46,360 nt of DNA from Flavobacterium sp. (GTDB lineage Bacteria; Bacteroidota; Bacteroidia; Flavobacteriales; Flavobacteriaceae): contig JASLDM010000112.1 of NCBI GenBank assembly GCA_030151565.1, positions 1 to 46,360 of the forward strand, read 5' to 3'. The notes under the pieces are model-generated. The model was not told where the DNA came from. It searched no databases and was given only the letters and a program-made list of their open reading frames with translations. Below are positions 1-7,868 of the stretch, one piece after another; the stretch's first letter is position 1, and the number at the start of each line of letters is the position of its first letter. Position numbers and translations under genes: made by a program.

Positions 1-369
1 AGGTTCAAGCAAAGCTTCTTCCTCTGGAGTAAAGAGACGATAATGAATTTTAAAGGTTTTTCCTTTTGGTATCTCAAGAGAAAACCCTCCTGTACCAAAA
101 CCATCTAAAACATCTAATGTAAAATGAGCATGCTTCCAATATTCATACAAATCACGATCCACCCAAAAGTCAAATCCACAAATTTGTCCAATTTTGACAT
201 CTCTCCTACGAGGAAAATACCCACCTTTTACAAAACACATCGGTTGTGTGCCTTCACAGCATCCTCCTGCTTGATAAAACATTAGATCCCCGTGTTCTGC
301 TACTAATTCTTCAATCAGAGCCTTAGCGGCCTCTGAAATGGCTAATCTGCTTGGCTTTTCCATCTCCAT
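1..369 (-). CDS. DUF779 family protein (partial at window edge)
   Basis: The reverse strand reads 123 codons from ATG at 369 to the window edge without a stop, so the C-terminal end lies outside. The family is small (about 120 residues), so nearly all of it is here. The reading begins MEMEKPSRLA and carries a conserved cysteine cluster, GGCCEGTQPMC, near residues 36-46. DUF779 proteins have no firmly established activity, but they are very commonly encoded next to an acetaldehyde-type aldehyde dehydrogenase. That is the case here: the start lies 4 bases after the dehydrogenase stop, so the two are almost certainly cotranscribed. A role in metal or cofactor handling for the dehydrogenase is only a guess from the cysteines and the context. 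Confidence 0.88.
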   Translation of the reverse strand, partial: MEMEKPSRLAISEAAKALIEELVAEHGDLMFYQAGGCCEGTQPMCFVKGGYFPRRRDVKIGQICGFDFWVDRDLYEYWKHAHFTLDVLDGFGTGGFSLEIPKGKTFKIHYRLFTPEEEALLEP

Positions 370-373
370 CTCA

Positions 374-1879
374 TTAAAAGAATCCTAATTTCTCTTTGCT
401 ATAAGAAATTAACATATTCTTAGTTTGACGATAATAGTCCAACATCATTTTATGATTTTCACGTCCAATTCCTGATTGTTTGTACCCACCAAAAGGCGCA
501 CCTGCAGGATAGCTATGGTATTGATTCACCCAAACTCTACCTGCCTGAATAGCACGAGGAATTTGATACAATTGATGTGCGTCACGTGTCCAAACTCCTG
601 CACCTAACCCATACATGGTGTCATTTGCAATTTCAATTGCTTCTTTTTCATCTTTAAAAGTAGTAACAGCCAATACAGGTCCAAAGATTTCTTCTTGAAA
701 AATTCGCATCTTATTATGTCCCTTGAACAAAGTAGGCTGAATATAATATCCACCAGCTAAATCCCCTTCTAGCTTATTAACATCTCCTCCCACAAGAACC
801 TCAGCTCCCTCTTCTTTTCCTAATGCAATATAAGAAGCAATTTTATCGTATTGTATTTTAGACGCTTGGGCTCCCATCATTGTAGTAGTATCCAATGGAC
901 TACCTACTTTAATAGCTTTAACACGCTCAATTACACGTGCGATAAACTTATCATAAATACTTTCTTGAATCAACAAACGCGATGGACAAGTACAAATTTC
1001 TCCTTGATTAAACGCAAAAAGAACCGCCCCTTCAATAGCTTTATCCAAATACTCATCGTCATGATCCATAACAGATTCAAAAAACACATTCGGAGATTTC
1101 CCTCCTAACTCCAATGTTACAGGAATAATGTTTTCTGTAGCGTATTGCATAACCAAACGTCCAGTTGCAGTAGATCCGGTAAAAGCCGCTTTTGATACTT
1201 TAGGATTCGTAACCAAATGCTGTCCCAATTCAGCTCCAAAACCGTTAACAATATTTACTACTCCAGCAGGTAATAGGTCACTAATCAATTCCATTAATAC
1301 CAATATTGAAATAGGCGTACTTTCAGCTGGTTTTAAAACCACGCAGTTACCCGCTGCAAGCGCTGGCGCCAATTTCCACACAGCCATCAAAATTGGAAAA
1401 TTCCAAGGAATAATTTGAGCGACAACACCTAAAGGCTCTTGAACTATCAATGAAACCGTATTGGAATCCAGCTCAGCCAAAGAACCTTCTTCTGCACGAA
1501 TAACACCTGCAAAATATCTAAAATGATCGATTGCTAATGGTAAATCTGCATTTAGTGTTTCGCGAATAGCTTTACCGTTATCTACGGTTTCTACAGCTGC
1601 TAAATATTCTAAATTTTCCTCTAATCGATCTGCAATTTTATTAAGAATCATACTACGTGTTGTAGCAGATGTTTTTCCCCAAGTCTTAAATGCTTCATAA
1701 GCTGCATCTACAGCTAAATCGATATCTTCAGCACTAGAATGCGCAGCCTGAGTCATAACTGTTCCATCAATTGGAGTAACTACATCAAAATATCTCCCTT
1801 TAACAGGAGGTGTAAAAGCACCATTTATATAATTGTCATATTGCTTTTTAAAAACTGGTCTTTCAGTCATTGATTTCAT
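374..1879 (-). CDS. NAD(P)-dependent aldehyde dehydrogenase (acetaldehyde dehydrogenase-like)
   Basis: A 501-residue protein of full length for the aldehyde dehydrogenase superfamily, oxidising aldehydes to carboxylates with NAD(P)+. Visible signatures are the PWNFP segment (159-163), the cofactor-loop FTGST (233-237), the general-base glutamate in LELGGKSPN (Glu257) and the catalytic cysteine in NQGEICTCPSR (Cys296). The double-cysteine CTC pattern, the C-terminal NQYHSYPAGAPFGGYKQSG stretch and the DUF779 partner match the ExaC/AldB-type acetaldehyde dehydrogenase group. ATG at 1879 was chosen; Met4 (ATG at 1870) is an alternative. The gene leads an operon with DUF779 and diverges from the MpaB-type oxygenase. 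The shared intergenic region holds a perfect dyad that could be an operator. True substrate unknown. Confidence 0.93.
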   Translation of the reverse strand: MKSMTERPVFKKQYDNYINGAFTPPVKGRYFDVVTPIDGTVMTQAAHSSAEDIDLAVDAAYEAFKTWGKTSATTRSMILNKIADRLEENLEYLAAVETVDNGKAIRETLNADLPLAIDHFRYFAGVIRAEEGSLAELDSNTVSLIVQEPLGVVAQIIPWNFPILMAVWKLAPALAAGNCVVLKPAESTPISILVLMELISDLLPAGVVNIVNGFGAELGQHLVTNPKVSKAAFTGSTATGRLVMQYATENIIPVTLELGGKSPNVFFESVMDHDDEYLDKAIEGAVLFAFNQGEICTCPSRLLIQESIYDKFIARVIERVKAIKVGSPLDTTTMMGAQASKIQYDKIASYIALGKEEGAEVLVGGDVNKLEGDLAGGYYIQPTLFKGHNKMRIFQEEIFGPVLAVTTFKDEKEAIEIANDTMYGLGAGVWTRDAHQLYQIPRAIQAGRVWVNQYHSYPAGAPFGGYKQSGIGRENHKMMLDYYRQTKNMLISYSKEKLGFF

Positions 1880-1997
1880 AATTTTATTTTTGATAGGTTA
1901 ATAAATCTCAATCTACGATATTTCATATACAATTCATTAAAAAAAAAGTTAAAAATAAACACTTACATCAAAAAGCGCATCTTTATTAAGTCCACAC

Positions 1998-2026
1998 AAC
2001 TATTATACAAGGTTTCCATAATAGTT
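1998..2026. promoter_or_regulatory. Perfect 9-bp dyad in divergent intergenic region (candidate operator)
   Basis: AACTATTAT (1998-2006) and its exact reverse complement ATAATAGTT (2018-2026) are separated by 11 bases. The site sits 27 bp before the oxygenase start and about 120 bp before the aldehyde dehydrogenase start. There is no poly-T run of terminator type and both neighbours point away, so an operator for a dimeric regulator is more likely than a terminator. This is inference; no regulator gene is adjacent. Confidence 0.45.
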
Positions 2027-2052
2027 TTTGTATTTTTATCAAAAAAGTTTTT

Positions 2053-3243
2053 ATGAAGTATCCCACACGTCATATCGCCACAGGTTCTTCAGCCTTTTCT
2101 AGTTATTGGCATTCAGAAAACGCCCCATATTTAACAGGATTACTCTCTAGCACAATTAATTTGAAGGCTGCGAAAACACGAGTTGCTTACTACAACCAGG
2201 TCGATGAACTTGCGAACGCTGTTGCCCAAGAACTTTTTACTGATAATGATTTCAACAAAGGTATTCACGCGTTTTATCTAATACTAAAACAATACCCTCA
2301 ACAAAGAGAAGCAACAAGTAATGCTGTCCAACAACTTTTAGATCCCCTGTTTATTATTCCAGATTGGCTTGACAAAGATCTACTGGACGCCGGATGCCAC
2401 CTTTGCAACAGAAGTGGTACTTTTGGATTGGCAACGTTGCGCAACTACAGCCTTATGGGAGGCTATGAGTCTGCAGCAATCAACAAACCTTTAATCTTTA
2501 CAGAAGCTCTAAAAAAGGGAGCCATTAAACGACTTTCAGACACTATTGTTTTCTGGATTAATGTAACGACTTCAAAAGGATTAGAATTTGGAAATCCAGG
2601 ATTTATTAGCACGATTATGACACGCATCATTCACGCTTACTCGCGTATGCAAATAGAAGCAAACGCTAATTGGGACTCTAATGCGTGGGGACGCCCTTTA
2701 AACCAATGGGATATGCAAGCTACAAATTTAGGTTTTTCAATCGTTTTTATAGACGGTTTAAAAAAACTTGGTTTTACTCCTACTCAAAGAGAAATTGAAG
2801 GAGTATTGCATCTTTGGAAATACATTGGACATCTTATTGGCCTACCCAAAGAATTGCTAATCGATACTGAAGAGCAAGCTGTAGAAGAACTTTTTTTATG
2901 GACTAAAACGCAAAAAGGCGCAGATGAAGATTCTCAATCCTTAGCCCATTCCCTTTATCAAGAACCTCAAGAGGCACAATTTACCAAATCAAAACTTTTA
3001 AAAACCTTCATTCAAAAAACCAACCTAGGATATAACAACTTTTTACTAGGTAATCGAAGCTGCGAAGCATTAAATTTACAAAAAACCTCAGCTATTCACT
3101 GGGTTCGATGGTTAAGTTTTATAAATCGAAAGCAAGAAAAAAGCAGGTTACGCGATACTAAAAAATACGCAAAAGCCGTTGCAAAAGGACATCGAGAACA
3201 ACTTGACGTTTTATCTTTATATCAAAAAAACAACGCTAAATAA
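2053..3243 (+). CDS. Oxygenase MpaB family protein (DUF2236, latex-clearing-protein type)
   Basis: A 396-residue soluble-looking protein with no signal peptide. It resembles the MpaB/Lcp catalytic domain (DUF2236), a heme-b, mostly helical fold whose studied members (bacterial latex-clearing protein) oxidatively cleave isoprenoid double bonds to aldehydes and ketones. The candidate proximal heme ligand is His194 in TRIIHAYSRM. Arg160 and Thr164 (RLSDT) have the same spacing to that histidine as the conserved Arg/Thr pair I recall from Lcp, while the Lcp lysine between them is replaced by Asp163. The later segment with RPLNQWDMQATNLGF and LHLWKYIGHLIGLP is typical of the family. It is followed after 14 bp by a permuted papain-like enzyme and diverges from an aldehyde dehydrogenase. 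Substrate unknown. Confidence 0.8.
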   Translation: MKYPTRHIATGSSAFSSYWHSENAPYLTGLLSSTINLKAAKTRVAYYNQVDELANAVAQELFTDNDFNKGIHAFYLILKQYPQQREATSNAVQQLLDPLFIIPDWLDKDLLDAGCHLCNRSGTFGLATLRNYSLMGGYESAAINKPLIFTEALKKGAIKRLSDTIVFWINVTTSKGLEFGNPGFISTIMTRIIHAYSRMQIEANANWDSNAWGRPLNQWDMQATNLGFSIVFIDGLKKLGFTPTQREIEGVLHLWKYIGHLIGLPKELLIDTEEQAVEELFLWTKTQKGADEDSQSLAHSLYQEPQEAQFTKSKLLKTFIQKTNLGYNNFLLGNRSCEALNLQKTSAIHWVRWLSFINRKQEKSRLRDTKKYAKAVAKGHREQLDVLSLYQKNNAK

Positions 3244-3257
3244 AACTCATTAAAATT

Positions 3258-3872
3258 ATGCGCTTAGCTTATTTACTTTTACTTAGTTCAATCGTTTCTT
3301 GGGCGCAACACCCCGAATTAAAAGAAGGCGACTTTATCTTTCAAAATCTAAATTGCGGCCCTATGTGTGAAGCCATCAATGAGGTAACATTTGGCTATGA
3401 AGGTCAAAAATTTAACCACATAGGACTAGTTATCAAACAAGAAGAAGAACTTTTTGTAATTGAAGCCAATTGGCCAAAAGTACGTGTAGTATCATTAGAA
3501 GCTTTCTTAAACTACACTCCAAACCCACAATACTTGGGACGTTTAAAAGATTCTTTTAAGCATTTAATACCAGAAGCGGTTTCATTTGCCTTAAAACAAA
3601 TAGACACTCCTTATGACAGTGCCTTTATCTACGACAATGACGCATATTATTGCTCAGAACTAATTTATGACGCATTTAAAGCGGCAAACGGTTCTCCAGT
3701 ATTCCAATTATATCCAATGACCTATAAATCCCCTAATTCAAATGAATTCTTCCCGATTTGGATTGACTACTACAACCAGCTTGACGTAGAAATACCTGAA
3801 GGCCTACCAGGATGTAATCCAGCTGGAATGTCTCTTTCAGATAAATTAGATATTCTTGGTATTATACAATAA
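3258..3872 (+). CDS. YiiX/YebB-like permuted papain-fold cysteine hydrolase, secreted
   Basis: A 204-residue protein starting with a signal peptide (MRLAYLLLLSSIVSWAQ). It shows the circularly permuted papain/NlpC order: EGDFIFQ (23-29), the catalytic histidine in FNHIGLV (His54), a conserved glutamate in IEANW (Glu69) and the catalytic cysteine late in the chain in YYCSELIYDAF (Cys132). Related proteins are predicted amidases or peptidases acting on cell-wall or lipid-linked substrates; no specific substrate can be inferred. It follows the oxygenase gene by 14 bp and is followed by a strong bidirectional terminator, so the two form a two-gene unit. Confidence 0.85.
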   Translation: MRLAYLLLLSSIVSWAQHPELKEGDFIFQNLNCGPMCEAINEVTFGYEGQKFNHIGLVIKQEEELFVIEANWPKVRVVSLEAFLNYTPNPQYLGRLKDSFKHLIPEAVSFALKQIDTPYDSAFIYDNDAYYCSELIYDAFKAANGSPVFQLYPMTYKSPNSNEFFPIWIDYYNQLDVEIPEGLPGCNPAGMSLSDKLDILGIIQ

Positions 3873-3876
3873 GAAT

Positions 3877-3912
3877 AAAAAAAGCTTAGACTTCTACGTC
3901 TAAGCTTTTTTT
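3877..3912. terminator. Bidirectional intrinsic terminator
   Basis: A perfect 15-bp stem, AAAAAAAGCTTAGAC with GTCTAAGCTTTTTTT, closes a 6-base loop (3892-3897). A-runs and T-runs on both arms let it serve the papain-like gene on the plus strand and the thioredoxin-like gene on the minus strand, whose stop codon begins at its edge. Confidence 0.9.
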
Positions 3913-4517
3913 TATTTAGAATCTAATCCAATCATTAGATTTAAGAGTTCTGTTTTAATTTCTTGTCCCTTGTCTTTTGTGTACCACAACTGAAGCCCAG
4001 TCTTGCCTTCTTCATCAATACTTCCGTGAGCAGCTTTATAATCAACTATAAACTGTTGAGCTCCTGCTGGACGCGGTCCCCAATCTGCCAAAACCTCTAA
4101 AGTATCTCGATCTAAAATCAATAACTTAGGAATAGATCTCCCTCCATTTGTTAAAAACAAATCCATTAGCTCTAAATTTTGATCTCTAAAAACAACTTTC
4201 AAATCAATTGCCTCTGTTACTTCTGCCAATTTATCCATAACAGGTAAACATTGTGCAGCATCTCCACACCAACTTTCAGAAATAACCAGCCATAAATAAT
4301 TATTTTTCAACTGTTTCAATTGTTGAGCCATTGTCTCATCAACTTTCATTGTCTTATCTAAACGCTTTAATCGAGTTTCATTCAATTGTGCATAAGGCAA
4401 ATAATCACTATTAATAGCTAAAGCATCAGGATTATTAGTCAAGGCATCGGTTACAAAAGAACGATAGGCTGCGTAAGTAAGACTTTTTTCAAGACTTGAG
4501 GTAATAATGTTTTTCAT
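3912..4517 (-). CDS. Thioredoxin-family protein with WCGD...C motif (Thioredoxin_9 type)
   Basis: A 201-residue cytoplasmic protein. The thioredoxin-like core has LWLVISESWCGDAAQC around residues 75-90; the two cysteines (84 and 90) are five residues apart rather than the CxxC of classical thioredoxins. This WCGD form is typical of the Thioredoxin_9 group. A cis-proline strand, GGRSIPKLLIL, follows near 126. The start is ATG at 4517; an upstream in-frame TTG (4535) lies beside the -7 element at 4538-4545, so it would leave no room for a leader. Redox partner unknown. The gene diverges from the patatin gene, with 57 bp between the starts. Confidence 0.85.
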   Translation of the reverse strand: MKNIITSSLEKSLTYAAYRSFVTDALTNNPDALAINSDYLPYAQLNETRLKRLDKTMKVDETMAQQLKQLKNNYLWLVISESWCGDAAQCLPVMDKLAEVTEAIDLKVVFRDQNLELMDLFLTNGGRSIPKLLILDRDTLEVLADWGPRPAGAQQFIVDYKAAHGSIDEEGKTGLQLWYTKDKGQEIKTELLNLMIGLDSK

Positions 4518-4537
4518 TTGTATTAATTTTAGCAAGT

Positions 4538-4545
4538 CAAAGATA
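4538..4545 (-). promoter_or_regulatory. -7 element TATCTTTG for the thioredoxin-like gene
   Basis: The minus strand reads TATCTTTG, an exact match to the Bacteroidota -7 consensus TAnnTTTG, 20 bp before the ATG at 4517. No TTG at the usual 17-23 bp spacing is visible for the -33 box. Confidence 0.55.
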
Positions 4546-4574
4546 CAATTTTTACTCGAAAAACTTTTAAAACA

Positions 4575-5375
4575 ATGAAAGACACAAAACTCACAACTGG
4601 CTTAGCACTCTCTGGTGGTGGCTACAAAGGAATTGCTCACGCCGGTGTGCTCCATTTTTTAGAAGAACAACAAATAAAACCTGATCAAATTGCAGGTACA
4701 AGTGCAGGATCAATAGTTGCTTGCCTTTATGCTTATGGTTTACGACCATTGGAAATCCTAGATTTTTTTAAATCAGTTAGTATTTTTAATTGGCATCATT
4801 TCACCATTAAAAAAGCCGGATTAATGGACGTAAGTGCTTTTGATAAATATCTAGTTAAGATTTTTGAAGACAAAAAGATAGGCGATCTACCAATCCCAAC
4901 CCTTATCACGGCTACAAATATCGTTACTGGAAGATTACATATCTTCAATGAAAAAACAAAAATTGTAGATGCAATCTTAGCTTCTAGCGCATTTCCTGGT
5001 GTGTTCTCTCCGTATCAAATCGAAAATAAACTCTATAGCGATGGCGGAATACTAAATAACTTCCCAACAAACATCTTACAAGGTAGAACAGACTATATTA
5101 TTGGAGTGAATGTATGTCCACTCCAAGAGGTGAATGAAAAAGACCTTAAATCAATTCGCTCTGTTACTGTTCGAGCTTATGAATTGATGACCACACTAAA
5201 TAATCATCAAAAAGGAGATCTTTGTGACTGGCTTATCGAACCTAAAGCATTGACACAATATTCTACCTTTGAAAGAAATAAGGCGCGTATGGATGAGATT
5301 TTCGAATTGGGCTACGAAACAGCGAAAGAAAGTTTTAAAGATAAAGCGGTTAATTTTGAAAAAGCTATTTTATAA
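4575..5375 (+). CDS. Patatin-like phospholipase (RssA-type)
   Basis: A 266-residue bacterial patatin. It has the glycine-rich oxyanion loop LSGGGYKGIAHAGVL (12-26), the nucleophile elbow GTSAGS with Ser43, and the catalytic aspartate in the DGG motif (Asp156, YSDGG), i.e. a complete Ser-Asp dyad. The length matches small cytosolic RssA-like members. The family hydrolyses acyl ester bonds of phospholipids or lysolipids; the physiological substrate here is unknown. It lacks a signal peptide, so it probably acts in the cytoplasm or at the inner face of the membrane. It precedes pyrH, which has its own promoter element. Confidence 0.92.
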   Translation: MKDTKLTTGLALSGGGYKGIAHAGVLHFLEEQQIKPDQIAGTSAGSIVACLYAYGLRPLEILDFFKSVSIFNWHHFTIKKAGLMDVSAFDKYLVKIFEDKKIGDLPIPTLITATNIVTGRLHIFNEKTKIVDAILASSAFPGVFSPYQIENKLYSDGGILNNFPTNILQGRTDYIIGVNVCPLQEVNEKDLKSIRSVTVRAYELMTTLNNHQKGDLCDWLIEPKALTQYSTFERNKARMDEIFELGYETAKESFKDKAVNFEKAIL

Positions 5376-5389
5376 AATCATATAATCGC

Positions 5390-5397
5390 TATATTTG
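5390..5397 (+). promoter_or_regulatory. -7 element TATATTTG upstream of pyrH
   Basis: An exact TAnnTTTG match 23 bp before the pyrH ATG, in the 45-bp gap after the patatin gene. No clear -33 TTG at standard spacing. Confidence 0.5.
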
Positions 5398-5420
5398 CAC
5401 AACATTTAAATGTCCTTTCT

Positions 5421-6128
5421 ATGAAATACAAAAGAATTCTACTAAAATTAAGTGGAGAAGCCTTAATGGGGGAAAATCAATATGGTATTGATCCAAAAAA
5501 ATTAGCAGAATACGCTGCAGAAATTAAAAAAGTCCATGAAAAAGGAGTTGAAATCGCCATTGTAATTGGTGGAGGTAACATCTTTAGAGGCGTTTCTGGA
5601 GCTAGCGTAGGAATGGATCGTGTTCAAGGCGACTATATGGGAATGTTAGCAACCATAATCAATGGAATGGCCTTACAAGGAGCACTTGAAGGAGCTGGAA
5701 TGCTAACGCGTTTACAAACTGCTCTAAAAATTGAAGCTGTTGCAGAACCATATATAAAACGAAGAGCGGTACGCCACTTAGAAAAAGGAAGAATTGTAAT
5801 CTTTGGAGCAGGAACAGGAAATCCATATTTTACAACGGATACTGCTGCTGTACTTAGAGGTGTGGAGATTAATGCTGATGTTATTTTGAAAGGAACTCGT
5901 GTAGATGGTGTTTATAACGCAGATCCAGAAAAAGACCCAACTGCTATTAAGTTCGAAAACATTTCTTTTAGCGAAGTACTTCAAAAAGGACTGAATGTAA
6001 TGGATACCACAGCTTTTACTTTGAGTCAAGAGAATGAACTTCCTATTGTTGTTTTTGATATGAATAAAGAAAACAACCTGATCAAAGTTTGTGAAGGTGA
6101 AAATGTAGGAACTACTGTAAACATATAA
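5421..6128 (+). CDS. pyrH: UMP kinase
   Basis: A 235-residue amino-acid-kinase-fold enzyme phosphorylating UMP to UDP with ATP, the step feeding all pyrimidine nucleotides. Visible signatures: KRILLKLSGEALMG at the N terminus (phosphate binding), IVIGGGNIFRG (residues 48-58), the MGMLATIINGMALQGAL helix, GTGNPYFTTDTAA (substrate/nucleotide site) and KGTRVDGVYNADPEKDP. The length is normal for bacterial PyrH. It is followed after 11 bp by frr, the classical pyrH-frr pair, and the pair ends at a strong hairpin terminator. Confidence 0.98.
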   Translation: MKYKRILLKLSGEALMGENQYGIDPKKLAEYAAEIKKVHEKGVEIAIVIGGGNIFRGVSGASVGMDRVQGDYMGMLATIINGMALQGALEGAGMLTRLQTALKIEAVAEPYIKRRAVRHLEKGRIVIFGAGTGNPYFTTDTAAVLRGVEINADVILKGTRVDGVYNADPEKDPTAIKFENISFSEVLQKGLNVMDTTAFTLSQENELPIVVFDMNKENNLIKVCEGENVGTTVNI

Positions 6129-6139
6129 TTAGATACAAG

Positions 6140-6703
6140 ATGACTGAAGAAATAAATTTTATTATCTCAGGCGCAAAAGAACTAATGGAAGGCTCTATTG
6201 CGCATTTAGAAAAACAATTCTTAAATATTCGCGCAGGAAAAGCATCTCCACAAATGTTGGGTAGCGTTTTTGTAGACTATTACGGTTCACCAACACCACT
6301 TTCACAAGTAGCTAATGTGAGTGTACCTGATGCAAGAACACTATCAATAACACCTTGGGAAAAAAGCATGTTGCAACCTATTGAAAAAGCAATCATGATT
6401 GCTAACTTAGGTCTAAACCCTATGAATAATGGTGACAACATTATCCTTAACATTCCTGCATTAACAGAAGAACGTCGTAAAGATTTAGCAAAACAAGCGA
6501 AAGCGGAAGCGGAAGATGCTAAAATCAGTGTTCGTAACGTACGTAAAGACGCTAATAACGACATAAAAAAAGAAGAAAAAGACGGAACTTCAGAAGATAT
6601 CTGCAAACAAGCTGAAGAAAGCATTCAAAAGCTAACAGACCTCTATATCAAAAAAATAGACGAAGTTTATGCAGTGAAAGAAGTTGAAATTATGACTGTA
6701 TAA
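6140..6703 (+). CDS. frr: Ribosome recycling factor
   Basis: A 187-residue protein that, with EF-G, splits post-termination ribosomes. It shows the typical N-terminal helix with LNIRAGKASPQML, the beta-domain segment YYGSPTPLSQVANVSVPDARTL, the conserved IxxxPxLTEERRKDLAKQAK and a C-terminal helix. Length matches the family (about 185). It shares an operon with pyrH and lies just before a terminator. Confidence 0.98.
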   Translation: MTEEINFIISGAKELMEGSIAHLEKQFLNIRAGKASPQMLGSVFVDYYGSPTPLSQVANVSVPDARTLSITPWEKSMLQPIEKAIMIANLGLNPMNNGDNIILNIPALTEERRKDLAKQAKAEAEDAKISVRNVRKDANNDIKKEEKDGTSEDICKQAEESIQKLTDLYIKKIDEVYAVKEVEIMTV

Positions 6704-6717
6704 TTTACTTTCAAAAT

Positions 6718-6753
6718 AAAAAAAGCCTTCAAAATAATTTGAAGGCTTTTTTT
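6718..6753. terminator. Intrinsic terminator after frr, bidirectional
   Basis: A 16-bp perfect stem (6718-6733 with 6738-6753; core GCCTTCAAA/TTTGAAGGC) closes a 4-base ATAA loop, flanked by A-run and T-run. It serves frr and the convergent SMR exporter gene. Confidence 0.92.
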
Positions 6754-6759
6754 ATTTCA

Positions 6760-7086
6760 TTAATTAGAGACAAACTTAAGTCCTATAATAGAACCTATCA
6801 AAGTAGCGATAAAGAAAACCCTCCAAAAATCAGCTGGTTCTTTAAAAATAAAAATCCCTACCAATACTGTCCCTACAGCTCCTATTCCTGTCCAAACAGC
6901 ATACGCTGTTCCTATAGGCAATGTCTGTGTTGCCTTATACAAAAGAAACATACTAATTGCTAAACAAACAAAAAAACCTACCATCCACAGGACAGAAGTT
7001 GTACCGGTCGTTTCTTTAGCTTTTCCTAGGCAAGAAGCAAAACCTACCTCAAACAAGCCTCCAATAACTAAAAGTATCCAATTCAT
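6760..7086 (-). CDS. SMR-family transporter, SugE/Gdx-like (guanidinium exporter type)
   Basis: A 108-residue, four-helix small multidrug resistance protein. The key glutamate sits in helix 1 at Glu13 (IGGLFEVGFA), and GTAYAVWTGIGAVGT is present in the second half of the chain. The G-L-F-E-V-G context is closer to SugE/Gdx exporters of guanidinium ions than to EmrE-type drug exporters, but this rests on motif similarity alone. It would work as a dual-topology dimer in the inner membrane using the proton gradient. Only 44 bp separate it from the upstream papain-like gene, too short to hold a typical guanidine riboswitch; I see none. Confidence 0.87.
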   Translation of the reverse strand: MNWILLVIGGLFEVGFASCLGKAKETTGTTSVLWMVGFFVCLAISMFLLYKATQTLPIGTAYAVWTGIGAVGTVLVGIFIFKEPADFWRVFFIATLIGSIIGLKFVSN

Positions 7087-7130
7087 CTTAATTTATTTTT
7101 TTGGCAAATATAAGAAAAGCATCACGTGCT

Positions 7131-7817
7131 TCAAGGATTAAATTGATCGATAACAAAGTCAAAATATTGGGAATCATACATAGCTTCCATAGAAAAGAAA
7201 TGTAGATCTCTTTCTTCTTTTGTTTGAGGCAAGGTCACTAACCTCAAATCCTTTTCCAGAATTCGCCAAATCATCTCTGTACAATACATCTTATCTCCAT
7301 TATCATAATCACCCAAATGATCAAACGCAATTTCTTGAGCCAAATAAATAAGTCCGTATTGAGCAATTTGTTTTCGCTTTTCTACAGAACAACCTTTTAC
7401 ACGGACTACCACAATCTTCTCTGGTTGCGACGCTTTTAAAAACGTTGACAAAGTTTCCTTTTGTACGCCATCAATATCCGAAACATCGGAAGCTAACGAA
7501 TGAATTACTTCCCATTCGGAATTAGTTTTTACTAAAATGCCCGCATGCGTGACATCATACGGGGGCTTATTTAAAAAATCTGCGATATAATTACTGAAAA
7601 AACCATAGCCACGACGCAGAATCAAATCACCCTCTTCCAACTTATTAAGCTCCAAATCAGTCAATCTTACTTTATGAATATGCTTTTCTATTCCTTGCTT
7701 TTCTGAACGTCGATCCAATTTAAAAAAAACAGTATATGAAACAAAAACAGCACAAGAACTTAGTACCAAAAAAAATACCAAAGCAAAACCTCGTGATCTT
7801 ACTTTGGTATTCTTCAT
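7131..7817 (-). CDS. YiiX/YebB-like permuted papain-fold cysteine hydrolase, membrane-anchored
   Basis: A 228-residue protein from ATG at 7817; a GTG further upstream (7865) would add 16 residues but begins only 4 bases after the previous gene's stop. Residues 10-32 form a hydrophobic segment that is either a signal anchor or a lipoprotein-like signal (LVLSSC). The permuted papain order is visible: EEGDLILRRG (61-70), catalytic histidine in VTHAGILV (His91) and catalytic cysteine in MYCTEMIW (Cys179). It is a distant paralogue of the enzyme at 3258-3872, which has the same architecture. Substrate unknown; probably acts outside the cytoplasmic membrane. Cotranscribed with the DUF4878 lipoprotein upstream. 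Confidence 0.83.
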   Translation of the reverse strand: MKNTKVRSRGFALVFFLVLSSCAVFVSYTVFFKLDRRSEKQGIEKHIHKVRLTDLELNKLEEGDLILRRGYGFFSNYIADFLNKPPYDVTHAGILVKTNSEWEVIHSLASDVSDIDGVQKETLSTFLKASQPEKIVVVRVKGCSVEKRKQIAQYGLIYLAQEIAFDHLGDYDNGDKMYCTEMIWRILEKDLRLVTLPQTKEERDLHFFSMEAMYDSQYFDFVIDQFNP

Positions 7818-7868
7818 TTTAATGTTTTTCAGACTCTGTAAATAAATATTCAAAAATCTGATCACTTC

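Noticed and set aside
1128..1418. Plus-strand frame opposite the aldehyde dehydrogenase
   Set aside because: Antisense shadow; composition follows the conserved coding strand.
6280..6624. A 114-codon minus-strand frame within frr
   Set aside because: Shadow of a highly conserved gene; no motif, no promoter.
7087..7130. Possible guanidine riboswitch before the SMR exporter
   Set aside because: Only 44 bp are available and no aptamer-like pairing is visible.
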